From Flammeovirga yaeyamensis (GTDB taxonomy: Bacteria > Bacteroidota > Bacteroidia > Cytophagales > Flammeovirgaceae): DNA of 64,000 nt. Below the pieces are notes generated by a model. That model ran no database searches. It saw only the letters and a list, made by a program, of their open reading frames with translations, and was not told the origin of the DNA. How positions within the stretch are numbered: the first letter of the stretch is position 1; each line of letters starts with the position of its first letter. The stretch spans positions 2,465,501 through 2,529,500 of the forward strand of contig NZ_CP076132.1 of the NCBI RefSeq assembly GCF_018736045.1. The letters are read 5' to 3'. Of the stretch, positions 1 to 8,198 are shown one piece after another. The position numbers and the translations under genes are program-made.

Positions 1-1
1 G

Positions 2-2416
2 GAATGGCAAAGAGCAAGATTATTTCAAACAGTAGAAGATTTACTACCCACTTCGTTCGTTTTACCTTATTTAGCTCCAATGTTGGAAAATGCAGGTGCA
101 AATGTATTATTGCCAAGAGAGCGGGATATTCAAAGTGAATCATTGGTAGTAGATAATGATGGTGACAGAAAAGGTTATAAAGAAGAGGGAGTTGTGTTTG
201 CTGGTGGTGAAGGCTTCCTTCAAAAGAATATATATAACGATAATGAATTGCCGTTTCAGTTAGGTACATCTAGAAAATTCAAAGCGAACCATCACGATAA
301 AGAAGTAATTACGTGGAGTACGCAAGGAAAGGTAAAAGGTGATTATAGTGTTTATGTAAGTTATGCGACTTTAGAAAATAGTGTAAATGATGCAAAGTAC
401 ACTGTGTATCATCAAAATCAGAAAAAAGAGTTTCTCGTTAACCAAACTATGGGTGGAGGTACATGGGTCTATTTAGGTACTTTTGAATTCAATGGACATC
501 CATCTGAGAAGGTTACTTTATCAAGTAAAACCCATTCGAAAACACCCAATTTGATGGTTACCTCCGATGCTGTTCGTTTTGGAGGAGGAGTGGGTAATAT
601 TCAAAGAGGAACCTCTACAAGTCATAGACCAAGGTTTATGGAGGGAGCACGATATCATTTACAGTATAGTGGGGCGCCAGTTAATGTGTTTACTCCTAAT
701 GAAAATAAAAACGATTACAAGGACGATTATCAGAGCCGAGGAGAATGGGTCAATTGGTTAACTGGATCAACTTATGCCTTAAATCCAGATATCGAAAATA
801 AGGGACTGAACATACCTATAGATTTAGCTGTGGCTTTACATACAGATGCTGGTATCTCTGAATCGGATACAACTAAAGGTACTTTAATGATATATAGTTC
901 CACAGATATGGACAAGGAAACTAAATTTTCATCCAATCAATCAAGATATACCAATAGAGATTTAGCCGATTTAATTCAAACGCAAATAGTAGAAGATCTT
1001 CGTGTGACTCATGATAGTATTTGGAACAGAAGGGAATTGTGGGATAAAAGGTACAGTGAAGCAGTGTATCCAAATGTTCCATCCGTTTTGATTGAGTTAT
1101 TATCACATCAAAATTTTAAGGACATGCAATATGCCTTAGACCCAAAGTTCCGTTTTGATGTCAGTCGTTCAATATATAAAGGCATATTAAAATATATCGC
1201 CTATCAGAATAATTATGAATATGTAGTATCTCCTTTAAAACCTACCCATTTTTCTATTGGATTAGAGAAACATAAAGCGATATTAAAATGGAAACCTCAA
1301 TTTGATCCCTTAGAAAAATCAGCTAACCCCACTCATTATAAAGTATACACTCAAGTAGAAAAAGAAGGTTGGGATGTGGGTACAATCGTTAAGGATACTG
1401 TTTTTGAAGTGAAAGTCACTAAAGGGAAGCTATATCAATTTAAAGTCACCGCAGCAAATGATGGTGGAGAGAGTTTCCCAACGGAAGAGTTGGCTATGGC
1501 TAATTTTCATAATGATCCAGTGTTGATCGTTAATGCTTTCGATAGAATTGGAGGGCCTACTTATGTAGAGTCTGAGAATTACACAGGTTTTACTTCTGAA
1601 AATGATGGAGTACCTGACGGTATAGATGTTAGTTTTACAGGCAAGCAATACGATTATAATCCTAACTCAGAGTGGTTGGATGATGATACTCCTGGACATG
1701 GAGGAAGTTATGCTGATGCTGAAACAATTTTAGTTAGAGGAAATACACACGATTTTACTAAAATACATGGTAAAGCACTTCTATATTATCAAAGATCTTT
1801 TGTGTCGTGTAATCGAAAGGCAGTTGAGGATGGAATAGTAAACCTAAATGATTATCAAATTGTAGACATCATGTTAGGTGAGCAGAAATCAACGTTAAGA
1901 TCATTTGATAATAAATTAGAGTATCAGTGCTTCACACCGAAGTTTAAAGTGAGTATTCATGAATTCACCAAGAAACCTCAATCAAAATTATTAATTTCAG
2001 GAGCTTTTGTAGGTTCAGATTTGGTGTTTAGTCAAGATGGTAAACATAAGGGAAGGAAACATAAAGATGTCATTTTTGCTCATAGTGCTTTACATTTTAA
2101 AAGCAGAGGATCTCATGCAGATAGAACTGGAAACTTGTACAACGTTCACCCAGCATTTAATTCCTTTAAAGATTTGACGTATGCAAAAAATATCGATACA
2201 CATTTATATGCCGTAGAAGCGGTTGATGCTTTGGACCCTTATGATTCAAATACTGAAGTTATAGGGAGGTATTTGGGGAGTAACAAAAGTGCAGGCATAG
2301 CCTTTAAAGATGAGCAAAATAAAGTGATTGTTATTGGTTTTCCTTTTGAGACTATCAATTTGGAAATCAAAAGGATAGAGTTAATGGGGGAGATTCTTCA
2401 ATTTTTTGAGAAATAA
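2..2416 (+). CDS. N-acetylmuramoyl-L-alanine amidase with inserted golvesin-like domain (5' partial)
   Basis: The frame is open to the left edge, so the start lies outside; about 804 residues are visible. The first 40 residues (LENAGANVLLPRERD) match the part of an Amidase_3 fold that follows the first zinc ligand. A beta-rich block at about 150-590, ending ADAVRFGGG-like (SDAVRFGGG here), is a golvesin C-terminal-like domain. The amidase fold then resumes: ALHTDAG (about 835-855) fits the last zinc-binding His and VLIELLSHQN (about 1085-1115) fits the catalytic Glu strand. A fibronectin type III-like stretch follows (about 1250-1500) and then an unassigned C-terminal region. Such proteins are often labelled xanthan lyase in databases, but the visible motifs are those of a cell-wall amidase. 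The signal peptide and first His are not in the window, so activity cannot be confirmed. Confidence 0.75.
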   Translation, partial: EWQRARLFQTVEDLLPTSFVLPYLAPMLENAGANVLLPRERDIQSESLVVDNDGDRKGYKEEGVVFAGGEGFLQKNIYNDNELPFQLGTSRKFKANHHDKEVITWSTQGKVKGDYSVYVSYATLENSVNDAKYTVYHQNQKKEFLVNQTMGGGTWVYLGTFEFNGHPSEKVTLSSKTHSKTPNLMVTSDAVRFGGGVGNIQRGTSTSHRPRFMEGARYHLQYSGAPVNVFTPNENKNDYKDDYQSRGEWVNWLTGSTYALNPDIENKGLNIPIDLAVALHTDAGISESDTTKGTLMIYSSTDMDKETKFSSNQSRYTNRDLADLIQTQIVEDLRVTHDSIWNRRELWDKRYSEAVYPNVPSVLIELLSHQNFKDMQYALDPKFRFDVSRSIYKGILKYIAYQNNYEYVVSPLKPTHFSIGLEKHKAILKWKPQFDPLEKSANPTHYKVYTQVEKEGWDVGTIVKDTVFEVKVTKGKLYQFKVTAANDGGESFPTEELAMANFHNDPVLIVNAFDRIGGPTYVESENYTGFTSENDGVPDGIDVSFTGKQYDYNPNSEWLDDDTPGHGGSYADAETILVRGNTHDFTKIHGKALLYYQRSFVSCNRKAVEDGIVNLNDYQIVDIMLGEQKSTLRSFDNKLEYQCFTPKFKVSIHEFTKKPQSKLLISGAFVGSDLVFSQDGKHKGRKHKDVIFAHSALHFKSRGSHADRTGNLYNVHPAFNSFKDLTYAKNIDTHLYAVEAVDALDPYDSNTEVIGRYLGSNKSAGIAFKDEQNKVIVIGFPFETINLEIKRIELMGEILQFFEK

Positions 2417-2708
2417 TTAAATATGTGGTGCTTTTTGTTTATCTCAAGTAATAATTTGATAACAAGAGAAGCATGCATTTGATTGTTTTGTTCAAAGTAA
2501 TTATTGCAAAACTTTACATAAGTTAAATGTGAATAAAAATTCATTCATTTATCTTAAATTAGTGTTAATCTTGTTAAGAGGGGTGAATTTTATAGTCCTC
2601 AAGTATCATATCGCCGTATTTTAATATGTACTTAATTAAACAGTTATGATACAACAAAGAGCGAAAAAAGTTCTTTCCACTAATATAGACTAGACAAACA
2701 AACGAATT
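2417..2708 (+). other. gene-free stretch, possible structured transcript
   Basis: No open frame of interest lies in the 386 bases between the amidase and dihydroorotase. A perfect 8-bp inverted repeat (GTATCATA 2603-2610, TATGATAC 2645-2652) encloses AT-rich sequence, and the only clear terminator is nearly 300 bases after the amidase stop. This could be a long 3' untranslated region or a small RNA of about 150 bases. I see no convincing promoter, so the small RNA is only a possibility. Confidence 0.25.
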
Positions 2709-2735
2709 AAGACCTCAGTTAAGAGGTCTTTTTTT
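2709..2735 (+). terminator. intrinsic terminator upstream of pyrC
   Basis: Perfect 8-bp stem AAGACCTC / GAGGTCTT with a 6-base loop, followed directly by a T run. It separates whatever is transcribed from the amidase side from the pyrC promoter. Confidence 0.8.
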
Positions 2736-2745
2736 ATGTCAAATT

Positions 2746-2775
2746 TTTGAACTGAAGTTTTGCACAGTATCTTCG
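2746..2775 (+). promoter_or_regulatory. candidate pyrC promoter
   Basis: TTTG at 2746-2749, an 18-base spacer, then TATCTTCG at 2768-2775, a 7 of 8 match to the Bacteroidota -7 consensus TAnnTTTG. The start codon lies 28 bases downstream, giving a short leader of about 20 bases. Confidence 0.5.
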
Positions 2776-2802
2776 TGTATCAATTTTAAACCATAAGAGA
2801 AT

Positions 2803-4137
2803 ATGTCGAAGATTCTGATCAAAAACGCCCAAATGGTCAACGAAGGGCAAATCAAACAAACAGATGTTTTAATCAGCGAAGGTAAGATTGAAAAAATAGC
2901 AGCATCTATTCCTCATAGCGGAGAAAAACTAATTGATGCCACTGGAAAATACCTTCTTCCAGGCTTAATCGACGATCAGGTGCACTTCAGAGAGCCTGGT
3001 TTAACACAGAAAGCAAACATTCAAACAGAATCTAGAGCGGCAGTAGCAGGAGGGGTAACTTCTTTTATGGAAATGCCAAACACAAAGCCTCCTACAACAA
3101 CAATTGAAAAGCTAGAAGAAAAGTATGCTATTGCTAAAGAAACATCTTTGGCAAACTACTCATTCTATATTGGTGCATCAAACGATAATTTGGATGAAGT
3201 ACTAAAAGCAGATCCAAAAAATGTTTGTGGTATCAAAGTATTCATGGGTTCTTCAACTGGAAATATGTTAGTGGATAACGAACAAACGTTAGCTAATTTA
3301 TTTCAAAAAGCACAGATGATTATTGCTTCTCACTGTGAGGATGATCCAATGATTGCGGAGAACTATGAAAAATATAAAGAAAAGTACGGAGAGGATATTC
3401 CTATGGAATGTCACCCAGAAATTAGAAGTGCAGAGGCATGTTATTCATCTTCTTCTAAGGCCGTAGCTTTAGCTAGAAAACATGGTGCAAGATTGCATAT
3501 CCTTCACATCTCAACAGCCAAAGAATTAGAGTTGTTTGATAACGATATTCCTTTGAAAGACAAAAAGATTACTGCTGAAGCATGTGTACACCATATGTGG
3601 TTCTCTGATGAAGACTACAAAGAGAAAGGAGCGTTCATCAAATGGAATCCAGCTGTGAAAACTAAAGCAGATGGTGCAGGTGTTCTTGCAGGTGTTCTTA
3701 ATGATAAAATTGATGTGATTGCAACAGATCATGCTCCTCATACAATAGAAGAGAAAAGCAATAAGTACGGAAGTGCACCTTCTGGAGGTCCTTTGGTACA
3801 ACATTCATTACAGGTATTGTTCGACTTCTACAAACAAGGTAAAATCTCATTAGAGAAAATTGTAGAAAAAGCATGTCATAATGTTGCCATATTATTTGAT
3901 GTAGAGAAAAGAGGATACATTAGAGAAGGATATTGGGCAGATTTAGTATTGGTAGATGATAATAAACCTCAAGAAGTGACTAAAGATAGCTTACATTACA
4001 AATGTGGTTGGTCACCTTTCGAAGGTCATACCTTCTCATCGAGCATTACTCACACGATTGTTTCTGGTCATTTGGCTTTTGAAAATGGTCAGTTCAACGA
4101 CTCAGTAAAAGGTCAGAGATTAACTTTTGACCGCTAA
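2803..4137 (+). CDS. pyrC: dihydroorotase
   Basis: Cyclizes carbamoyl aspartate to dihydroorotate in pyrimidine synthesis; cytosolic zinc enzyme of the amidohydrolase superfamily. The 444 residues fit the class I-like length. Visible metal-site residues: H61 in DDQVHFREPG, K145 in GIKVFMGSSTG (the carboxylated-lysine position), H177 in IASHCED, H235 in LHILHIST, and D309 in ATDHAPH. The first His of the usual HxH is Gln here (Q59-V60-H61), while everything else, including the REPG substrate loop, is intact. The gene stands alone between two terminators with its own promoter. Confidence in the family is high. Allantoinase or dihydropyrimidinase is less likely because of the REPG loop and the SAPSGGPLVQHS substrate segment. 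Confidence 0.93.
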   Translation: MSKILIKNAQMVNEGQIKQTDVLISEGKIEKIAASIPHSGEKLIDATGKYLLPGLIDDQVHFREPGLTQKANIQTESRAAVAGGVTSFMEMPNTKPPTTTIEKLEEKYAIAKETSLANYSFYIGASNDNLDEVLKADPKNVCGIKVFMGSSTGNMLVDNEQTLANLFQKAQMIIASHCEDDPMIAENYEKYKEKYGEDIPMECHPEIRSAEACYSSSSKAVALARKHGARLHILHISTAKELELFDNDIPLKDKKITAEACVHHMWFSDEDYKEKGAFIKWNPAVKTKADGAGVLAGVLNDKIDVIATDHAPHTIEEKSNKYGSAPSGGPLVQHSLQVLFDFYKQGKISLEKIVEKACHNVAILFDVEKRGYIREGYWADLVLVDDNKPQEVTKDSLHYKCGWSPFEGHTFSSSITHTIVSGHLAFENGQFNDSVKGQRLTFDR

Positions 4138-4165
4138 AAAAGGGATTAAAATACTTTTTTTAAAC

Positions 4166-4208
4166 ATCATCTGTTATTTATCTTGTTAAATAACAGATGA
4201 TTGTATTT
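4166..4208. terminator. pyrC terminator
   Basis: A perfect 15-bp stem (4166-4180 with 4187-4201) with a 6-base loop starts 28 bases after the pyrC stop and is followed by a T-rich tail. Confidence 0.75.
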
Positions 4209-4259
4209 TATTTGGATTCGTTTACGAAATAAAATTAGGAAAAAGGGTTTTAATTGTAT

Positions 4260-4267
4260 TACCTTTG
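4260..4267 (+). promoter_or_regulatory. -7 box for the tRNA-His pair
   Basis: TACCTTTG matches TAnnTTTG fully and lies 18 bases before the first tRNA. No good -33 TTTG is visible. Confidence 0.45.
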
Positions 4268-4285
4268 CACAGCAAAAAACAAAAT

Positions 4286-4360
4286 GGCGGTTGTAGCTCA
4301 GTTGGTTAGAGCACCGGTTTGTGGTTCCGGGGGTCGTGGGTTCGAATCCCATCATCCGCC
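4286..4360 (+). tRNA. tRNA-His (GTG), copy 1
   Basis: Cloverleaf with anticodon GTG at 4321-4323. The 5' base is the histidine-specific G-1, which pairs with C73 at 4360; the acceptor is GCGGTTG with CATCCGC and contains a U5-U68 mismatch. The T arm is GTGGG-TTCGAAT-CCCAT. CCA is not encoded. The anticodon stem has C28-G42 and a U31-U39 mismatch next to the loop. Confidence 0.95.
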
Positions 4361-4388
4361 CAATTTTTGTTTTTCGTTATATAATTAT

Positions 4389-4463
4389 GGCGGTTGTAGC
4401 TCAGTTGGTTAGAGCACTGGTTTGTGGTTCCAGGGGCCGTGGGTTCGAATCCCATCATCCGCC
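4389..4463 (+). tRNA. tRNA-His (GTG), copy 2
   Basis: A near-identical tandem copy 28 bases downstream, with anticodon GTG at 4424-4426. It differs from copy 1 by a compensatory pair in the anticodon stem (T28-A42 instead of C28-G42) and by one variable-loop base. It has the same G-1/C73 pair and the same U5-U68 mismatch. The two genes probably form one transcript ending at 4475-4506. Confidence 0.95.
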
Positions 4464-4474
4464 CAAAGTCATTG

Positions 4475-4506
4475 AAACTCTAGATTATTATCTAGAGTTT
4501 TTTTTT
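4475..4506 (+). terminator. terminator of the tRNA-His pair
   Basis: Perfect 10-bp stem AAACTCTAGA / TCTAGAGTTT with a 6-base loop, then a T run, starting 12 bases after the second tRNA. Confidence 0.85.
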
Positions 4507-4762
4507 GCTCTCAATTTTCTTCGAAGTATTTATGTTTCCAATTTAATTAAAAATGGAAATGATAACATATTTACATAAGGATAAATATGTACTGATCAAT
4601 TAAAGTTTATTTATTCTGTATAATTAGCACTTACAAGTGAAAAATATTGCAAATCTATTAAATTGTGATATATACGTTTATTAGAATTTAAAAACACTAA
4701 ATGTTATAGAAAACTAAAAACCTAAAAGGTTACATCAATTTGAGGTAAAAAAAGTTAAGTGA

Positions 4763-4795
4763 TTTGAACTAAAATTATTCTTTATAGTATTCTTG
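4763..4795 (+). promoter_or_regulatory. candidate promoter of the first SusC operon
   Basis: TTTG at 4763-4766, a 21-base spacer, and TATTCTTG at 4788-4795. The second SusC operon has the same layout (TTTG-N21-TAAACTTG), including the C at the fifth position, which supports both. It implies a leader of about 270 bases. Confidence 0.5.
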
Positions 4796-5073
4796 TAACT
4801 ATAAATTAAAACTAAAATCAAATCAGATGGCCCTTTAAGGTTATCACTTAAATTAATTAAACTAAAACCTAAATCAACCTACGAGAGTAGGATCTAAATA
4901 AAGACACTTAACATTTTATTTGCACTTCATCTTACAATTTACGTATGGCATTCTACCTCATAACTTTTATGTCGTAATTACTATTTTGTAAACTCAAGAC
5001 AGCTAAATATTAAGTACACTCAATTTTGGAGACAAACTCCATTACAAAAACCAATTAATTATTTAAATTTTTC
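4796..5073 (+). promoter_or_regulatory. long leader of the first SusC operon with shared inverted repeat
   Basis: The gene-free region 4507-5073 holds the promoter and this AT-rich leader. It contains a small hairpin CCTAC-GAGA-GTAGG at 4878-4891 and, at 4958-4971, TCATAACTTTTATG, whose core CATAA-CTT-TTATG is an inverted repeat. The identical 14-mer occurs in the leader of the second SusC operon at 10395-10408. It may be an RNA element or an operator; the function is unknown. Confidence 0.4.
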
Positions 5074-8000
5074 ATGAAAAGAATTTTATTATTCTTCTCT
5101 TTGACTTTGTGTGCAATTACTTCTTTGTACGCTCAGGATAAGAAAGTAAGTGGTGTTGTTTCTGACGCCTCAGGAGAATCTTTGCCAGGAGCCACAGTAA
5201 TGGTTGTGGGAACAACTGTAGGTGCTGTAACTGACTTTGATGGTAATTTTGCTATCGATCTTCCAGAAGAAGCAGCTGAATTAGAGGTTAGACTTATTGG
5301 TTACGCAACTCAAAGAGTAGCTATTGGAACGCAATCGGTTATCAACTTCACAATGGAAGAAGACGCTCAAGAGCTAGAAGAAGTTGTTGTAACAGCCCTT
5401 GGTATGGAAAAAGACAAAAAGTCTTTAGGTTACTCAGTAACGGAAGTAAAAGGAGATAACCTTAAATCTGCTGATAACGACATTTTAGGAGCACTTAACG
5501 GTCAAGTTGCTGGTGTTCAGGTAACACAATCTTCAGGTGCAGTAGGATCTTCATCTCGTGTAGTTATTCGTGGTAACTCATCTTTAACAGGTGATAACCA
5601 ACCGTTATATGTTATTGATGGTGTGCCAGTAGATAACACATACAACTCAGGTAACACTTCTTCAGGTGGAGCTGACTTCGGTTCACCAATCTCTGATTTG
5701 AATCCAGATGACATTGAGTCAATGACAGTTCTTAAGGGACCAAACGCAGCCGCTTTATATGGTTCAAGAGCCGTAAACGGTGCAATTATCGTAACTACGA
5801 AAAAAGGTAAGGGAGCAGATGGTCTTGGTATTACATTATCAAACACAACTACATTCCAAACACCTTTACTTTTACCTAACTACCAAAACGAATATGGTCA
5901 AGGTATGAACGGTGAATTTGCCTTCGTTGATGGCCGTGGTGGCGGTACTCACGATGGTTTTGACGAATCATGGGGTCCTCGTTTAGATGCAGGTTACAGA
6001 ACAACTCAATACAACTCAAATGGTGAGCTTGTTGAGATGACTTCTAATCCTAATAACGTGAGAGATTTCTTCGAAACTGGTCACGTTTCTACAACAAACT
6101 TGGCTATTGCTCACGGTACAGAAAACACTAACATGAGATTCTCATTGATGTACTCAGATCAGAAAGGTATGGTACCAAATACTGGTTTGAACAATATTAG
6201 TACTTCAATGGCAATTGGTCATAAAATCAATGAAAAATTACGTTTTGATGCTAAAGCGACTTACTCGAACAGAGCATCAGACAACTTGCCTTCTCAAGGT
6301 TACGGTGCAAACAACGTAATGCAACAATTCGTATGGTTCGGTCGTCAAGTCGATACTAACGATTTGAAAAACTATAAAAAAGCAGATGGTACTCCATATA
6401 ACTGGAACTACAACTACCATGACAACCCGTACTGGATCGTAAACGAAAACACGAACTCTCAACGTCGTGATCGTTTGAACGGTTATGCATCAATGAAGTA
6501 TAACTTTACAGATTACTTAAGCTTACAAGTGAAGGGTGGTACAGACTTCTACTCTGAAAATCGTATGGCTAGAACTGCAAAATACTCTATCAACAACCCA
6601 ACAGGTGGTTTCGTAGAGGAGAATTACTTCGTAAGTGAGTCAAACTTTGACTTCTTATTATCATTCTCAAAAGACTTCGGTACAGACTGGAACATTTCTG
6701 CTAACGCAGGTGGTAACAACATGTACAGAAACTACAAAAGAGATGCTATGACAGTAACTGGTTTAGCAACAGCGGGTATCTATACTCCAGCAAACGCAGT
6801 AGGTCAGGTAGGAGCAGAAACTTGGTTTGAAGAGCAAGTAATTAACTCATTGTATGCAACTGCAGCAGTAGGTTTTAGAGATTACTTATTCTTAGACTTA
6901 TCAATTCGTAATGACTGGTCTTCTACACTTCCAGCAGCTAATGATAGCTTCTTGTATCCTTCGATTAACTTATCGTATGTATTCTCTGAGCACTTCGAAT
7001 TACCAAACTTCATCAGTAATGGTAAAGTTAGAGGTGGTTGGGCACAAGTGGGTGCAGCTGCCAATCCTTACATGTTGAGAAACACTTATGGTTCTCCACT
7101 TCCATGGGACGGTAATCCAATGTTTAAATATGGTGATATCCAATCTAATCCTAACTTAAGACCAGAGACTACAAACTCTTGGGAAACTGGTTTAGAGATG
7201 TCATTCTTGAACAACAGAATTGGTTTTGAGGCAGTTTACTACCAAAAGAACACTTACGATCAAATCGTAAACGCAGACGTTTCAGCAGCATCAGGTTATA
7301 GATATACTACAATCAATGCCGGTGAAATTGAAAACAAAGGTGTTGAATTCATGATCTATGGTACGCCAGTTCAAACTGCAGACTTCCAATGGGATGTTTC
7401 ATTGAACTTAACGAAAAACGTAAACACAGTGAAGTCATTGGCTGACGGTGTAGATTCATTCGTTTTAGGTGAATACTGGGGTCTAACTACTGAGGCTCGT
7501 CCAGGTGAAGCTATGGGTACATTATACGGTATTAAATACCAAAGATCACCAGAAGGAGATATCATTGTAAACGAGCAAGGTATTCCAATGCGTGAAGAAG
7601 AAAAAACAGCTTTAGGAGATATCAACCCTGACTGGAGAGGTGGTATTAGAAACACAGTAACATATAAAAACTTCGTATTCTCAGCATTGATTGACATGTC
7701 ATTCGGTGGTAGCATCTTCTCAGTAACGAACATGTTCGGTGAGTACGCAGGTGTACTTGATGTAACTGCAGTAAATAGAGAAGCAGGTAGAACAGTTGGT
7801 GTTGTATCAGACGGAAAAGGTGGTTATGTACCAAACGAAGTAGCAGTTGATGCGATGACGTATTACCAATCGCTTTACGGTATCCACGAAGAGTATGTTT
7901 ATGACGCTTCTTACATCCGTTTAGCACAATTATCAATTGGTTATAGATTACCAAAAGAGTGGTTAGGTAACTCAGGTATCAAAGGTGCTACATTCTCACT

Positions 8001-8151
8001 AGTAGGTAATGACCTTTGGATGATGTACAAAAATGCTCCAAACATCGACCCTCAAGCAGGTTTTGGTGCAGGTATGTCAGGTCAAGGATTTGAATTCGGT
8101 CAGTTACCAACAGCAAGAAGCTTTGGTTTCGATATCAAATTGCAATTCTAA
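5074..8151 (+). CDS. SusC/RagA-family TonB-linked outer membrane transporter
   Basis: Imports a large substrate through the outer membrane together with the SusD lipoprotein encoded 47 bases downstream. Signal peptide at residues 1-20 (cleavage after LYA). Then a carboxypeptidase-regulatory-like beta domain (about 24-105), a plug with VVIRGNSSLTGDNQPLYVI and DIESMTVLKGPNAAALYGSR, a 22-strand barrel region, and a terminal FDIKLQF ending in the aromatic residue expected of barrel proteins. No DUF4974 or STN anti-sigma interaction domain precedes the plug, so it is not an obvious surface-signalling transducer. Codon use is strongly biased to GGT, AAC, TTC and CGT, suggesting high expression. The substrate is unknown: no glycosidase or sulfatase lies beside it. 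Peptides or glycans are possible. Confidence 0.93.
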   Translation: MKRILLFFSLTLCAITSLYAQDKKVSGVVSDASGESLPGATVMVVGTTVGAVTDFDGNFAIDLPEEAAELEVRLIGYATQRVAIGTQSVINFTMEEDAQELEEVVVTALGMEKDKKSLGYSVTEVKGDNLKSADNDILGALNGQVAGVQVTQSSGAVGSSSRVVIRGNSSLTGDNQPLYVIDGVPVDNTYNSGNTSSGGADFGSPISDLNPDDIESMTVLKGPNAAALYGSRAVNGAIIVTTKKGKGADGLGITLSNTTTFQTPLLLPNYQNEYGQGMNGEFAFVDGRGGGTHDGFDESWGPRLDAGYRTTQYNSNGELVEMTSNPNNVRDFFETGHVSTTNLAIAHGTENTNMRFSLMYSDQKGMVPNTGLNNISTSMAIGHKINEKLRFDAKATYSNRASDNLPSQGYGANNVMQQFVWFGRQVDTNDLKNYKKADGTPYNWNYNYHDNPYWIVNENTNSQRRDRLNGYASMKYNFTDYLSLQVKGGTDFYSENRMARTAKYSINNPTGGFVEENYFVSESNFDFLLSFSKDFGTDWNISANAGGNNMYRNYKRDAMTVTGLATAGIYTPANAVGQVGAETWFEEQVINSLYATAAVGFRDYLFLDLSIRNDWSSTLPAANDSFLYPSINLSYVFSEHFELPNFISNGKVRGGWAQVGAAANPYMLRNTYGSPLPWDGNPMFKYGDIQSNPNLRPETTNSWETGLEMSFLNNRIGFEAVYYQKNTYDQIVNADVSAASGYRYTTINAGEIENKGVEFMIYGTPVQTADFQWDVSLNLTKNVNTVKSLADGVDSFVLGEYWGLTTEARPGEAMGTLYGIKYQRSPEGDIIVNEQGIPMREEEKTALGDINPDWRGGIRNTVTYKNFVFSALIDMSFGGSIFSVTNMFGEYAGVLDVTAVNREAGRTVGVVSDGKGGYVPNEVAVDAMTYYQSLYGIHEEYVYDASYIRLAQLSIGYRLPKEWLGNSGIKGATFSLVGNDLWMMYKNAPNIDPQAGFGAGMSGQGFEFGQLPTARSFGFDIKLQF

Positions 8152-8198
8152 ATCTACCCAATTGAATAAGGAATTTTATTCCCTTTAAACTGAAATCA

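Noticed and set aside
4286-4463. Tandem repeat or mobile element made of the two near-identical 75-base units
   Set aside because: Each unit folds as a complete tRNA-His; duplication of a tRNA gene explains the repeat.
4321-4578. 85-residue ORF across both tRNA-His genes
   Set aside because: It is built from tRNA and terminator sequence and repeats the tRNA motif; both tRNAs are convincing, so this is a shadow frame.
7371-7733. 120-residue minus-strand ORF inside the first SusC gene
   Set aside because: It lies wholly inside a well-supported gene, has no domain, promoter or start context, and reflects codon bias of the sense strand.
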